From contig JACJWE010000003.1 in NCBI GenBank assembly GCA_020637365.1, positions 248,001-312,000 of the forward strand: a stretch of DNA of 64,000 nucleotides. Direction: 5' to 3'. The position numbers and the translations under genes are program-made. The notes under the pieces are model-generated. The model saw nothing but the letters and a program-made list of their open reading frames with translations, searched no databases and was not told where the DNA came from. Position 1 is the stretch's first letter, and every line of letters starts with the position of its first letter. Of the stretch, positions 45,162 to 54,044 are shown piece after piece. Origin of the DNA: Acidimicrobiia bacterium (GTDB lineage: Bacteria > Actinomycetota > Acidimicrobiia > IMCC26256 > JAGNEX01).

Positions 45162-45914
45162 TTAGCTCAGTTCGTTTGAGAACGCGTCCAGGATGTCGGC
45201 CGCAACCGCAGCAGCGTCGTCGGCCGTCATCTGTTGTTCCAGTTCTTCGGCGCTGTCGGCCTGAACTCCTGCGCTGAGATCGGGGGTGACCGTGATCGCG
45301 ATCAGGTGCAGGTCGTCATGGGTGGTCATCCGGTAGGTGTTTGCGGTGGCGGTGGAGCCGCCGTCCTCCACGAAGCTGCGGTAGTAGGCGACCAATGCCG
45401 GTCTGCCGTCGACCTGTTCAGTGCTCACCTCTTCGACGAGATCGGGGTTGTCGATGTGAACGGGGGCAAGCACGCTGCGCATGTTCGTGCGTTGTTCTTC
45501 GGTGAGCTCGGCCCCAAGATCTACGCAGGTGAACGGATCGCAGTTCGTGAATGTGACGACCGCCGTGAGGGGGTCATCGCCATCTGCACCTTGTTGTGTG
45601 TACTGTACGGTCGCATTGCCGTACTCGGACACGCTGCTCGAGTCGAGCGTGTAGCCGTCAACCGTCGTAGTGACCAGCCGCTCGAAATCGGCGTCCGTCC
45701 ACTCACCGTCCGCATCGCCGCCATCGCCCGAATCACCCGACGAATCGTCGTCGAGGTCGGTCGCCGCCGCATCCGCACCGTTGGTTGACGCATCGGCATC
45801 GTCGTCGCTGTCACCCCCACAGGAAGCAAGGACAACCAGCAGCGTTACCAACAACGCCAGTAGCACCTTGGGTGAGCGGGTGACGTATCGATGATCATTC
45901 ATTGGTTGAGCCAT
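45162..45914 (-). CDS. Lipoprotein with acidic tether, unknown function
   Basis: 250 residues (or 246 from the ATG at 45902). Signal peptide with lipobox VLASC, an Asp/Ala/Ser-rich tether of ~50 residues, and a C-terminal ~170-residue domain: WTDADFERLVTTTVDGYTLDSSSVSEYGNATVQYTQ, VTFTNCDPFTCVDLGAELTEEQRTNM, RPALVAYYRSF and HDDLHLIAITVTPD. Two Cys (NCDPFTC) are close together. It looks like the small beta-rich lipoproteins of actinobacteria that present a domain outside the membrane; no known family recognised. Near-leaderless promoter at 45923-45951. Confidence 0.75.
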   Translation of the reverse strand: MAQPMNDHRYVTRSPKVLLALLVTLLVVLASCGGDSDDDADASTNGADAAATDLDDDSSGDSGDGGDADGEWTDADFERLVTTTVDGYTLDSSSVSEYGNATVQYTQQGADGDDPLTAVVTFTNCDPFTCVDLGAELTEEQRTNMRSVLAPVHIDNPDLVEEVSTEQVDGRPALVAYYRSFVEDGGSTATANTYRMTTHDDLHLIAITVTPDLSAGVQADSAEELEQQMTADDAAAVAADILDAFSNELS

Positions 45915-45922
45915 GCCATTGG

Positions 45923-45951
45923 AGGGTAGTGGCGCGGCTCCTCCGAGCCAA
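45923..45951 (-). promoter_or_regulatory. Promoter of the lipoprotein gene at 45914
   Basis: Minus strand TTGGCT, 17-nt spacer, TACCCT; the -10 ends eight bases before the ATG, so the transcript is nearly leaderless. The word TACCCTCCAA also occurs before the lipoprotein gene at 49457. Confidence 0.55.
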
Positions 45952-46053
45952 CCCCCACCTCATACGCACATCGCAGGCTCAGGACACACACGCCGCACGC
46001 TCATGCTGCCGGGCGCGACCCTTGAGCCGCGGGACCCGCGCACGTCGAGGCGT

Positions 46054-46653
46054 TTACGCGTGGCGCAGGACGGTGACCGCAAAATCAGCAGCCGGGGTCC
46101 AGGCCCGAAGGTCCCATGTCGCAAATCTATGCTCAATATCTAGTCCAGCTGCCGCCACCGCAGCGTCGAACGCGTTGAGGGACAGGTCCCGGTTGGTGTG
46201 GAAGCCGGTGACGATTGGGCCGCCCTCTTTGACGTGGCGAGCGACCGATTTGAGGACATCAACCTCGGTGTCGGGCGCGATGAAGAGCATGACGTTTCCG
46301 GCAAGTACCGCTGCGTCGAACGGTTCGGGTTCATCGAGTGAGGCCAGATCGAGTTCGGCGAGATCGGCCACCACCCATGTGGGCCCCGGGTGATCTGTTT
46401 GAGCCGCGGCGACGAGGGTTGGGTCGGCGTCGACCCCAACGACGGTGTGGCCCCGATGGTGCAGCACTGCACTCACCCGGCCCGGCCCGCATCCAGCATC
46501 GAGGACTCGGCTCTTGGGTGGGACCATCGCGTCGATCAGCCTGGCTTCACCACCCAAATCGGTCCCGTCTGCTGCCATCTCCCGGAAGCGTTCGATGTAC
46601 CAGTTTGAGTGCCCATCTTTGGTGTCGGTCACCCATCGTGTCGGTTTTCCCAT
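46054..46653 (-). CDS. Class I SAM-dependent methyltransferase
   Basis: 199 residues. WYIERFREMAADGTDLGGEARLIDAMVPPKSRVLDAGCGPGRVSAVLHHRGHTVVGVDADPTLVAAAQ holds motif I (LDAGCGPG) and the strand-2 Asp (GVDAD). VVADLAELDL, FDAAVLAGNVMLFIAP and the late VARHVKEGGPIVTGFH complete a Methyltransf_25-like fold. The substrate cannot be inferred. It stands alone, divergent from the surface protein gene at 47014. Confidence 0.85.
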   Translation of the reverse strand: MGKPTRWVTDTKDGHSNWYIERFREMAADGTDLGGEARLIDAMVPPKSRVLDAGCGPGRVSAVLHHRGHTVVGVDADPTLVAAAQTDHPGPTWVVADLAELDLASLDEPEPFDAAVLAGNVMLFIAPDTEVDVLKSVARHVKEGGPIVTGFHTNRDLSLNAFDAAVAAAGLDIEHRFATWDLRAWTPAADFAVTVLRHA

Positions 46654-47013
46654 CTCGCCACTCTACCGATACCACGGGCGCAAGCGGCGAGGGAGCAACC
46701 TGGGGAACCTTGGGTTGTGCATCTGGGTGCGTCGGGTCGTCAGCAGCGGGATCGAGTGCGTGCAGAGCCATGTGCGCCTGGGAGGCCCGGCCGGTCGGAA
46801 GTCCTTTCGAGGTCTCGGCGGCGTGAACCGACAGCAATTCACACGAGCAGTAGTGGCCAAGTCACCCAGCGAATCGCCGGCTGAGGCGACAGGCGAGAAG
46901 GTGACCTTTGGGCATGGATCGGGAGCCGACGGCGCCCTACACTGCGCCCCCAATGGCCACACGCGTTTGCCATTAACCGTGCCGACGCCACCGGAAACCG
47001 CCGGGAGGACCCG
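46654..47013. other. Intergenic region upstream of the LAFTG surface protein
   Basis: 360 bp between divergent starts. A TACACT -10-like word near 46938 and the GGGAGGA ribosome site before 47014 are the recognisable signals. The open frames crossing it have no family resemblance. Confidence 0.4.
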
Positions 47014-48408
47014 ATGAGGACCGCACTCCCCCACCGTTCAGCTGTGAAGCTCACCATCGTCGCGTTGGTGTTGAGCTTGGTCGCGACCCTCGCGCCGCGA
47101 ACGACCGCGGGAGCTGACGAGGGCGACTGGGAGAACTGGTGCGACACGGTGGTCACCAACTGGTTCCGGCCGTTCTTGTGCGACACGCTCGACATCGATG
47201 GCTTTTCGGTCGACGGTCTGATCGACGGTTTCCTCTCCAACGGTACCGAGGTCCAAGAAGCTGTGTGCGGACTACTCAGCGGCGTTGGGTCATTCGCGGG
47301 TGTCAACGTCGGCGACGCGCTGAACGATATTTGCTTGTCGCACCCGACGGGTCAGCTCTTCGACGACATTGTCGACAACGTCAATATCGATGAGATCATC
47401 ATCGGGGTCATCAGTCTCGATCTGGGCAAGATTGCCGACGGCCTCAACTTTTGCGCTGGTTTCGCCAACTATGACTCGACCACGAGCGACGTGCTGCAAG
47501 CCATCCTGGACGAATCGAACTTCGGCGAGTTGATCAACGACGCGTTCATCAAGCTCGTCGGGTTCTTCATCCCCGACATCGGTCCGCTGATCGATGTCCA
47601 GAACTTCATGGCCGAGTTCATCAACTGGCTCGATGTCGGCGGCATCGCGGAGAGCTTCGCCAACTGGATCTTCGTGCACCTCAACATCGACAACGCTGTC
47701 AACGGGGTGGCGCACGGCATCGCTATGGTCCTCGACCTCATCGGCCTGTGTTCGCCCCAGACCGTCGACCTCACGATCGAGAAGGACCTGCTCGACGCGG
47801 ATGGAACCGCATCAGGGCCGGGCGACGGTTGGACCTTCAGCGTCAAGGGCATCACCGACAAGTGTGACGGCGGTGCCGGACCATTCGAAGTCACTGCCGA
47901 CGAACTCGGTGAAGTCACGATCCCCGACGTCTGGGCGGCAGCAAATCAGGGCGAGACGTGTGAGTACAGAATCGAGGAGGCTGCCGCTGCGGGCTATGAG
48001 CGAGCGGATGTCGCCATCGTCGGCGGCGAGATCATCGAGACCACCGACGACTACGTCATCGTGACTCTGGACCGGCGTGCGGAGGGGGTCGTCGTGACGT
48101 TCACCAACCAGGCGCTACCGTCCACGTCGACGCCCGATGCCAGCACGACGTCGACTCCGGGATCGAGCGCCTCAACCGCAGCATCATCGTCATCGACACC
48201 CCCTGAAAAAGAAGCCGCCAGCAACCCTCAAGCGGCCCGCCCGAACACCCCAGGAACAGGCGTCGCTCCGCCGCCCCAGGTCAGAGGTGCGCTGGCTTTC
48301 ACAGGTGCTGGCAGCGATGCGCTGGCAGCTGGCGGGTTTCTGCTTTTGGCTGTCGGCTTGCTGGCACTGGGCGGGCTTCGCTTGACCGATGGACGTCGCC
48401 GCCACTGA
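47014..48408 (+). CDS. Surface protein with LAFTG-type anchor
   Basis: 464 residues; ATG preceded by GGGAGGA. Signal peptide to about residue 33 (TTAGADEGDW). The head (35-245) is Asp/Ile/Phe-rich and unusually acidic: LIDGFLSNGTEVQEAVCGLL, IDEIIIGVISLDLGKIADGLN, with repeated NWLDVGG / NWIFVHL helices and several Cys. A prealbumin-like beta domain follows (VDLTIEKDLLDADGTASGPGDGWTFSV ... VVVTFTNQ). A Ser/Thr/Pro-rich stalk leads to GALAFTGAGSDAL, a hydrophobic helix and DGRRRH. The anchor is the same type as in the beta-helix proteins ~40 kb away. Ligand unknown. Confidence 0.8.
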   Translation: MRTALPHRSAVKLTIVALVLSLVATLAPRTTAGADEGDWENWCDTVVTNWFRPFLCDTLDIDGFSVDGLIDGFLSNGTEVQEAVCGLLSGVGSFAGVNVGDALNDICLSHPTGQLFDDIVDNVNIDEIIIGVISLDLGKIADGLNFCAGFANYDSTTSDVLQAILDESNFGELINDAFIKLVGFFIPDIGPLIDVQNFMAEFINWLDVGGIAESFANWIFVHLNIDNAVNGVAHGIAMVLDLIGLCSPQTVDLTIEKDLLDADGTASGPGDGWTFSVKGITDKCDGGAGPFEVTADELGEVTIPDVWAAANQGETCEYRIEEAAAAGYERADVAIVGGEIIETTDDYVIVTLDRRAEGVVVTFTNQALPSTSTPDASTTSTPGSSASTAASSSSTPPEKEAASNPQAARPNTPGTGVAPPPQVRGALAFTGAGSDALAAGGFLLLAVGLLALGGLRLTDGRRRH

Positions 48409-48431
48409 CGGCCGGTCAGAGCGTCAGGCAC

Positions 48432-49457
48432 TCAGGTTGTTCGAGACAGGGCCCACACGACGTCTTGACCCGTATCCTCACCGGATGACCACTCGCCAAC
48501 GTAGACCTGACCACTCCACCCGTCGGTGGTGACGTCGGCTGTCCAGGAGTCGAGCGTCATCGTGTCGGTCACGGTGAAACCGGCTGACCCAAGAACCTCT
48601 TGGAGGTGTTCGACGAGCGGTTCACGGTCCTGGTCGTCGTATCGGATCCTGATCGAGACGTATCCCGCCGGATCACCTGCGCTGAACGCGTCCTGGACCG
48701 GTCCGACGCCCTCCACCCACTCGACGAGTTCGCCACCGTTGGGTGCAGGCAGCGCACCGACCCACTCAGGGGGCGTGAGAGCATCGGGTGCGGCGGGCTC
48801 GAGTTCATACGTCAGACCAGCCACACCGGGCTCAAGTTCGGTCTTGGAACTCAGCACGATCCGGTCCCCCGCGTCGTTGGTATACAGATCGGTGAGGAAG
48901 CTCTGACGCTGGGTCGATGCCCGGCTCCAGACCCCGCCAGCCTCGATCGTTTCGCTATATGCGTCGAGCGACTGAGCGGTGGCAGCCTCGTCGATGCCGA
49001 TCCGGCGATTCTCTTCCACCGAGTCGTGGTCACGTTCCCAGGACCGTTGAGTCCCCACGATGAGCCCCTCGGTCGGAGGAAAATCCGCGGGCCATGGGAA
49101 CAGGTTGGAAACCGTCTCGGGGGTCAAAGATTCGCCGAGAGGGACTTCCAACTCTGCCATGGCGTTGTCGAGAAGGGGCGTGGCAACGGATCCTTCCGAA
49201 CCCGCGACAGAGTCGGGCACGGTGGGCGCCCCGGATTTCTCGGTGACATCACCGGAGCCGTCCCCACCGGAGCCGTCGTCACCTGAGCCGGTGTCGCCAG
49301 ATCCGTCGGCGGCGGTAGTCGACGCCTCATGCGTCACCGCGGATGGCTCGGAGGTCACCGATGTGGGGGCATTTGCCGCCGAACCGGGGTCGTCATCGGA
49401 ACCACAGCCCATCAGGACAGCAGCGAGCGTTATCAATGTCAGGTGTATCAGTCGCAT
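48432..49457 (-). CDS. Lipoprotein, unknown function
   Basis: 341 residues from the ATG at 49457. Lipobox LMGC at the end of a short signal peptide, then ~90 residues of Ser/Gly/Asp/Thr linker. The ~230-residue folded part includes PLLDNAMAELEVPLGESLTPETVSNLFPWPADFPPTEGLIVGTQRSWERDHDSVEENRRIGIDEAATAQSLDAY and ends in a beta-rich domain with YVSIRIRYDDQDREPLVEHLQEVLGSAGF. Not recognised. The promoter abuts the start codon. Confidence 0.72.
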   Translation of the reverse strand: MRLIHLTLITLAAVLMGCGSDDDPGSAANAPTSVTSEPSAVTHEASTTAADGSGDTGSGDDGSGGDGSGDVTEKSGAPTVPDSVAGSEGSVATPLLDNAMAELEVPLGESLTPETVSNLFPWPADFPPTEGLIVGTQRSWERDHDSVEENRRIGIDEAATAQSLDAYSETIEAGGVWSRASTQRQSFLTDLYTNDAGDRIVLSSKTELEPGVAGLTYELEPAAPDALTPPEWVGALPAPNGGELVEWVEGVGPVQDAFSAGDPAGYVSIRIRYDDQDREPLVEHLQEVLGSAGFTVTDTMTLDSWTADVTTDGWSGQVYVGEWSSGEDTGQDVVWALSRTT

Positions 49458-49463
49458 CGTTGG

Positions 49464-49491
49464 AGGGTAGCGCCCGGCCAACGGCGGTCGA
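49464..49491 (-). promoter_or_regulatory. Leaderless promoter of the lipoprotein gene at 49457
   Basis: Minus strand TCGACC, 16-nt spacer, TACCCT, then six bases to the ATG. This spacing places the transcription start on the start codon, and there is no ribosome site. Confidence 0.55.
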
Positions 49492-49590
49492 TCCCGTCTA
49501 CGGCAAGACACGAGCGAGGGGCCCGCGACATCGTGCGGACCCCTCGAACTTGTATCAATGGTTGACCTTGGCTTTGGATAGCTTGTCGGA

Positions 49591-51792
49591 CTACTCCAGA
49601 TCGAAGCGGTCGGCGTTCATCACCTGGGCCCAGGCAGCGACGAAGTCCTCGACGAACTTGGCTTCATTGTCGTCCTGCGCATACACCTCGGCATAGGACC
49701 GCAGCACCGAGTTCGATCCGAAGATCAGGTCGAGCCGACTCGCGGTCCATCGCACCGCTCCCGTCCCACGATCACGAACTTCGTATGTGCCGTCACCGGC
49801 AGGGGCCCATGTGTAGGCCATGTCGGTGAGGTTGACGAAAAAGTCGTTGGTCAGCTGACCCTCCCGCTCGGTGAAGACGCCATGCTTCGAACCGCCGTGG
49901 TTGGTGCCGAGCACACGCATGCCGCCGACCAGTGCCACCATCTGGGGCGCGGTCAAGCCCATCAGCTGGGTGCGGTCGAGCATCATCTCTTCCGCGGATA
50001 CGACATAGTCGTCCTTGAGCCAATTGCGGTAGCCGTCGTGGAGGGGCTCTAACCACGAGAACGATTCGGCGTCGGTCTGGTCGTCAGTGGCGTCACCGCG
50101 GCCTGGTAAGAACGGTACCGACACGTCGTGGCCAGCAGCTTTGGCGGCCTGTTCGATGCCGACACCACCGGCCAACACGATCACGTCGGCGACCGATGCG
50201 CCGGTCTCGGCCGCGATTGCTTCGTAGACTTCCAGCGCCTTGCTGAGCCGTTCGGGCTCGTTGCCAGCCCAGCCCTTTTGTGGCGCGAGGCGAATGCGAG
50301 CCCCGTTAGCACCGCCACGCATATCGGATTGACGGTATGTACGTGCCGAGTCCCACGCTGTCGCGACCATCTGACCGATACTCAAACCGCTGTCGGCGAT
50401 CTTCGCCTTAACGGTATCGATGTCGTAGCTGGTGCTTCCGGCCGGGACCGGATCCATCCAGATGAGGTCTTCGTCGGGTACGTCGGGGCCGAGGTACCGG
50501 GCCTTTGGCCCCATGTCTCGGTGGGTCAGTTTGAACCAGGCCCGGGCGAAGGTATCGCTGAAGTAGTCGAAGTCGGCGGCGAAACGCTCACAGATCTGAC
50601 GAAAACCGGGGTCCATCTTCATGGCCATATCGGCGTCGGTCATGACGGGGTTACGGCGCACCGATGGGTCTTCGGAGTCGACAGGCTTGAGTTCGTCGGG
50701 CAGATCGACAGGCTCCCACTGTTGAGCACCGGCCGGACTGCGGACCAGATGCCAGTCGTGGTTGAGCAGCAAGTTGAGGTAGCCGTTGTCCCATTTGGTC
50801 GGCTCGGTCGTCCACGCGCCTTCGATGCCGGAGGTGACCGTGTCGTTGCCGATGCCACGGCTCGTGTGGTTCATCCACCCGAAACCGGCCTCTTGGACGG
50901 GTGCGGCTTCGGGTTCGCGACCGAGCTCATCGGGGTTGCCGTTACCGTGGGCCTTGCCGACGGTGTGGCCGCCGACGGTGAGCGCTGCGGTTTCTTCATC
51001 GTTCATGGCCATACGCCCGAACGTGACCCTGATGTCTTCGGCGGTTTTGAGGGGATCGGGTTGGCCGTTCACACCTTCGGGGTTGACGTAGATCAGCCCC
51101 ATCACCACCGCGGCGAGGGGGTTGTCGAGCGACTCCCGGTCGCCGTCGGCGTCGTAGCGATCCGCGCCTGAGAGCCATTTGCGTTCCGAACCCCAGTAGG
51201 TGTCCTTCTCGGGGTGCCAGATGTCGACCCGGCCGTATCCAAAGCCGTACATCGGCAGGCCCATCGATTCATACGCCATGGTGCCAGCGAGGATGATCAG
51301 GTCGGCCCAACTGATCTTGTTGCCGTACTTCTTCTTCACCGGCCACAACAGGCGACGCGCTTTGTCGAGGTTGACGTTGTCAGGCCACGAGTTGAGAGGC
51401 GCGAAGCGTTGGTTGCCGGTGCCGCCGCCTCCTCGTCCGTCGGCGACCCGGTAGGTGCCCGCTGCGTGCCATGCCATGCGGATCATGAGGCCGCCGTAGT
51501 GACCCCAGTCGGCTGGCCACCACGCCTGGCTGTCTGTCATCAACTCGCGGAGGTCTTGTTTCAGGCTGTCGAAGTCGAGGGTTTTGACCTCTTGCCTGTA
51601 GTCAAAGTCGGGGCCCATCGGGTTCACCTTCGCATCGTGCTGATGCAAGATGTCGAGGTTTAGGGCTTCGGGCCAGAAGTCCATTGTGGAGCTGGCCGTG
51701 GAGGTGTGCGCACCGTGGGCGATTGGACACCCGCCCGTGCTGTTACCTGGATTCTCTGGTGGATCGATATCGATAACGCCGTGGTCTGTCAT
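49591..51792 (-). CDS. katG: Catalase-peroxidase
   Basis: 733 residues, full length with both halves of the duplicated haem-peroxidase fold. The ATG at 51792 has GGGAGCA upstream. Distal site RMAWHAAGTYR (Arg, Trp, His), the Tyr and Met of the Trp-Tyr-Met adduct in GLIYVNPEGVNG and RMAMNDEETAAL, and the proximal GGHTVGKAHG. The C-terminal domain keeps MRGGANGARIRLAPQKGWAGNEP. Destroys H2O2 and organic peroxides with a haem b cofactor. The furA-like repressor gene lies just upstream on the same strand, the usual actinobacterial furA-katG order. Confidence 0.96.
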   Translation of the reverse strand: MTDHGVIDIDPPENPGNSTGGCPIAHGAHTSTASSTMDFWPEALNLDILHQHDAKVNPMGPDFDYRQEVKTLDFDSLKQDLRELMTDSQAWWPADWGHYGGLMIRMAWHAAGTYRVADGRGGGGTGNQRFAPLNSWPDNVNLDKARRLLWPVKKKYGNKISWADLIILAGTMAYESMGLPMYGFGYGRVDIWHPEKDTYWGSERKWLSGADRYDADGDRESLDNPLAAVVMGLIYVNPEGVNGQPDPLKTAEDIRVTFGRMAMNDEETAALTVGGHTVGKAHGNGNPDELGREPEAAPVQEAGFGWMNHTSRGIGNDTVTSGIEGAWTTEPTKWDNGYLNLLLNHDWHLVRSPAGAQQWEPVDLPDELKPVDSEDPSVRRNPVMTDADMAMKMDPGFRQICERFAADFDYFSDTFARAWFKLTHRDMGPKARYLGPDVPDEDLIWMDPVPAGSTSYDIDTVKAKIADSGLSIGQMVATAWDSARTYRQSDMRGGANGARIRLAPQKGWAGNEPERLSKALEVYEAIAAETGASVADVIVLAGGVGIEQAAKAAGHDVSVPFLPGRGDATDDQTDAESFSWLEPLHDGYRNWLKDDYVVSAEEMMLDRTQLMGLTAPQMVALVGGMRVLGTNHGGSKHGVFTEREGQLTNDFFVNLTDMAYTWAPAGDGTYEVRDRGTGAVRWTASRLDLIFGSNSVLRSYAEVYAQDDNEAKFVEDFVAAWAQVMNADRFDLE

Positions 51793-51945
51793 GGTGGACT
51801 GCTCCCTGTTCGGTGGGTTGGGATGAAACACGTGGGTCGTTGCGGGGCGGGTTTAACGAGGTTTGTTTGGGGCTCGTAGTGGTCCACCGGCGGACGGTCC
51901 GGTGGACCCAATGCGTTGGACTCTGTTCGATGGTCGGTGGCTGAT

Positions 51946-52395
51946 TCAGCGACTCGGCGAGGAGGATTGCTGACATGTGGGGGGGCATTCACCCCAGTAG
52001 ATGACCTCGGCTTCGTCGATCTGGAAGCCGTGAGAGTCCTCGGCTTCCAGGCATGGGCGGTAGCCGACCGCACAGTCGACGTCGACGATCGCGGCACATG
52101 TTCGGCACACGATGTGGTGGTGGTTGTCGTTGACGCGGTCCTCGTAACGGGCGGGCGAACGCGAGGGTTGAATCCGACGGATCACACCCTTCACCGACAA
52201 GGCGGTGAGGGCGTCGTACACGGCTTGCCGGGATACGGCACCGAGCGACTTTTCCACCGCCTCGAGCACGTCGTCGGCCGTGGAGTGCGGACTCTGCTCC
52301 ACCGCCTCAAGAACCGCTAGACGCTGAGCGGTGACGTTCAATCCGTGGCTCCGCAGAAGCGCTTGTCGACCTTCAACTGACATGTCCGAGACCAT
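51946..52395 (-). CDS. furA: Fur-family peroxide regulator (FurA/PerR-like)
   Basis: 149 residues. Winged helix: GLNVTAQRLAVLEAVEQSPHSTADDVLEAVEKSLGAVSRQAVYDALTALSVKGVIRRI. Metal sites: NDNHHHIVCRTC (His cluster and first CXXC) and the C-terminal GECPPTC. It precedes katG by ~150 bp, which identifies it as the FurA that represses katG and itself and is inactivated by peroxide in actinobacteria. Two adjacent AT-rich palindromes upstream of its start are the likely operator. Confidence 0.92.
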   Translation of the reverse strand: MVSDMSVEGRQALLRSHGLNVTAQRLAVLEAVEQSPHSTADDVLEAVEKSLGAVSRQAVYDALTALSVKGVIRRIQPSRSPARYEDRVNDNHHHIVCRTCAAIVDVDCAVGYRPCLEAEDSHGFQIDEAEVIYWGECPPTCQQSSSPSR

Positions 52396-52415
52396 AGCAC
52401 ACTTTTCTGGACCTC

Positions 52416-52433
52416 ATCTAGATTTAGATCTAA
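52416..52433. promoter_or_regulatory. Candidate FurA operator
   Basis: Two abutting AT-rich palindromes, ATCTAGAT (52416-52423) and TTAGATCTAA (52424-52433), in an otherwise GC-rich intergenic region 20-40 bp upstream of furA. Position and AT-richness fit Fur/PerR boxes. Confidence 0.55.
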
Positions 52434-52523
52434 TCCGCTCCCGTCGTAGCATTGCCGCAGGGACGCGGATGACTCCGCGACGAATCGGAGGCGTGCGGCG
52501 TCCTGAACTGCAAAACTCTCGTG

Positions 52524-54026
52524 ATGAATCAATCCGATTCAAACGTACCGGGTCTGGTCGCGCTCGGGTCGCGAACAGGACGACTGTTGATCCTCACGAC
52601 GGTGGCCGGGTCCGCCGTCGCACAGCTGACAGCAACGGTGGTCAACGTCGCTTTGCCCACGATGGCCACCAAACTGGGCGCGAATTCAAGCGAACAGCAA
52701 TGGGTGATCAACGGATATCTGCTGACCCTGGCGTCGCTGATCCTGATCGGAGGCTCGCTCGGGGACCGCTTCGGTCGTCTGCGGGTGTACCGCATTGGGG
52801 TGGCCTGGTTCTGTGTTACGTCGCTGCTGTGCGCGCTGGCCAGCAACATCACCGTGCTCATCGCTGCCCGTCTGCTGCAAGGAGTGGGCGCGGCGTTGCT
52901 GACCCCCGGCAGCCTTGCGATTATCGAAGCGACACTCCGACCCCAGGATCGTCCACGGGGGGTGGGTGAGTGGTCAGGCCTGGGCGGTATTGCGTCAGCG
53001 GTAGGACCGCTGATCGGAGGCCTGCTCGTGGCGGTTTCGTGGCGATGGATCTTTCTGGTCAACATCCCAATCGCGCTGGTGGCCGTGGTGGCCAGTTTCG
53101 GCGTCCCCGAATCACACGATCCAGACGCTCGCAACGCTCCCCTTGACTGGGTGGGGGCATTCCTCACGACCAGCCTTCTGGCCAGCGCTTCATACGCACT
53201 CATTCAGGGGCCGGAGGACTCATGGGGAACGCTTGACCTCGCTGCGGCGGCGTTGGCGGTAGCGTCACTGGTTGCGTTGATGCTCTGGGAGCCACGTCTC
53301 AGGGCGCCGATGCTGCCGAGCGGCTTGTTCAAAGGCACGGTCTTCGCAACGGCAAACCTGGTGACCTTTCTGGTGTACGGCGGCATGGGAGTGGTCTTTT
53401 TCTTGCTCCCGATTCAGGTGCAGGTGGTCGCGGGATTCAGCCCGGTCGCCGCGGGCGCGTCGATGCTCCCGGTCACCGTCTTGATGTTCTTTCTGTCCCC
53501 GAAGGTTGGCGACCTGAACCAGCGTGTCGGACCTCGATGGCCCTTGGCCGTCGGCACCATGTTGATCGCGATAGGAACGGTTCTGCTGAGGAGGGTCGGC
53601 CCAGCAGCGGACTACACGACCGATGTGTTGCCCGCTGTCTTGGTGTTCGGACTGGGCCTGGCGCTCAGCGTGACGACCGTGACGAGCGCGGCGTTGGGGT
53701 CGGTGTCACCAGCCAAGGCCGGAGCGGCCTCAGGAACGAACAACGCCGTGTCTCGGACCGCGCAACTCATGTGCATCGCCGCCGTACCGTCACTCGTTGG
53801 GTTGACCGGTTCTGCGTTGAGTGAGGCGGGGCCTTTAAACGCTGGCTTTCGCCAGGCGATGTATATCAACGCGGCCCTCGTCGCACTCGGCAGCTTGGCG
53901 GCCGCGGTCGGTTTGCCGTCTACGTCTAGCGGCCGAGGTCACGAGGGCGCCCATGACCCCCAGGCGAGACAACACCGCCGTTTCGAATGCCCGGTCGACG
54001 GAGCTCACGCGTCGCCGGAGATGTGA
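52524..54026 (+). CDS. DHA2-family MFS multidrug exporter 2
   Basis: About 500 residues, fourteen helices. AQLTATVVNVALPTMATKLG, GGSLGDRFGRLRVYRIG (motif A), ARLLQGVGAALLTPGSLAII, and GPLIGGLLVAVSWRWIFLVNIPIAL (motif C/DHA2 block) place it in the EmrB/QacA branch, like the exporter at 25133 but distinct in sequence. The C-terminal ~40 residues are His/Arg/Ser-rich and may be cytoplasmic or unstructured. Start at 52524 (a GTG lies one codon earlier). Divergent from furA, whose operator is ~90 bp upstream, so peroxide control is conceivable but unproven. Confidence 0.9.
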   Translation: MNQSDSNVPGLVALGSRTGRLLILTTVAGSAVAQLTATVVNVALPTMATKLGANSSEQQWVINGYLLTLASLILIGGSLGDRFGRLRVYRIGVAWFCVTSLLCALASNITVLIAARLLQGVGAALLTPGSLAIIEATLRPQDRPRGVGEWSGLGGIASAVGPLIGGLLVAVSWRWIFLVNIPIALVAVVASFGVPESHDPDARNAPLDWVGAFLTTSLLASASYALIQGPEDSWGTLDLAAAALAVASLVALMLWEPRLRAPMLPSGLFKGTVFATANLVTFLVYGGMGVVFFLLPIQVQVVAGFSPVAAGASMLPVTVLMFFLSPKVGDLNQRVGPRWPLAVGTMLIAIGTVLLRRVGPAADYTTDVLPAVLVFGLGLALSVTTVTSAALGSVSPAKAGAASGTNNAVSRTAQLMCIAAVPSLVGLTGSALSEAGPLNAGFRQAMYINAALVALGSLAAAVGLPSTSSGRGHEGAHDPQARQHRRFECPVDGAHASPEM

Positions 54027-54044
54027 GGCACCAAGGCACAGCTC

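Noticed and set aside
50128..51171. 347-codon plus-strand open frame
   Set aside because: Antisense to katG, whose catalytic residues are all present.
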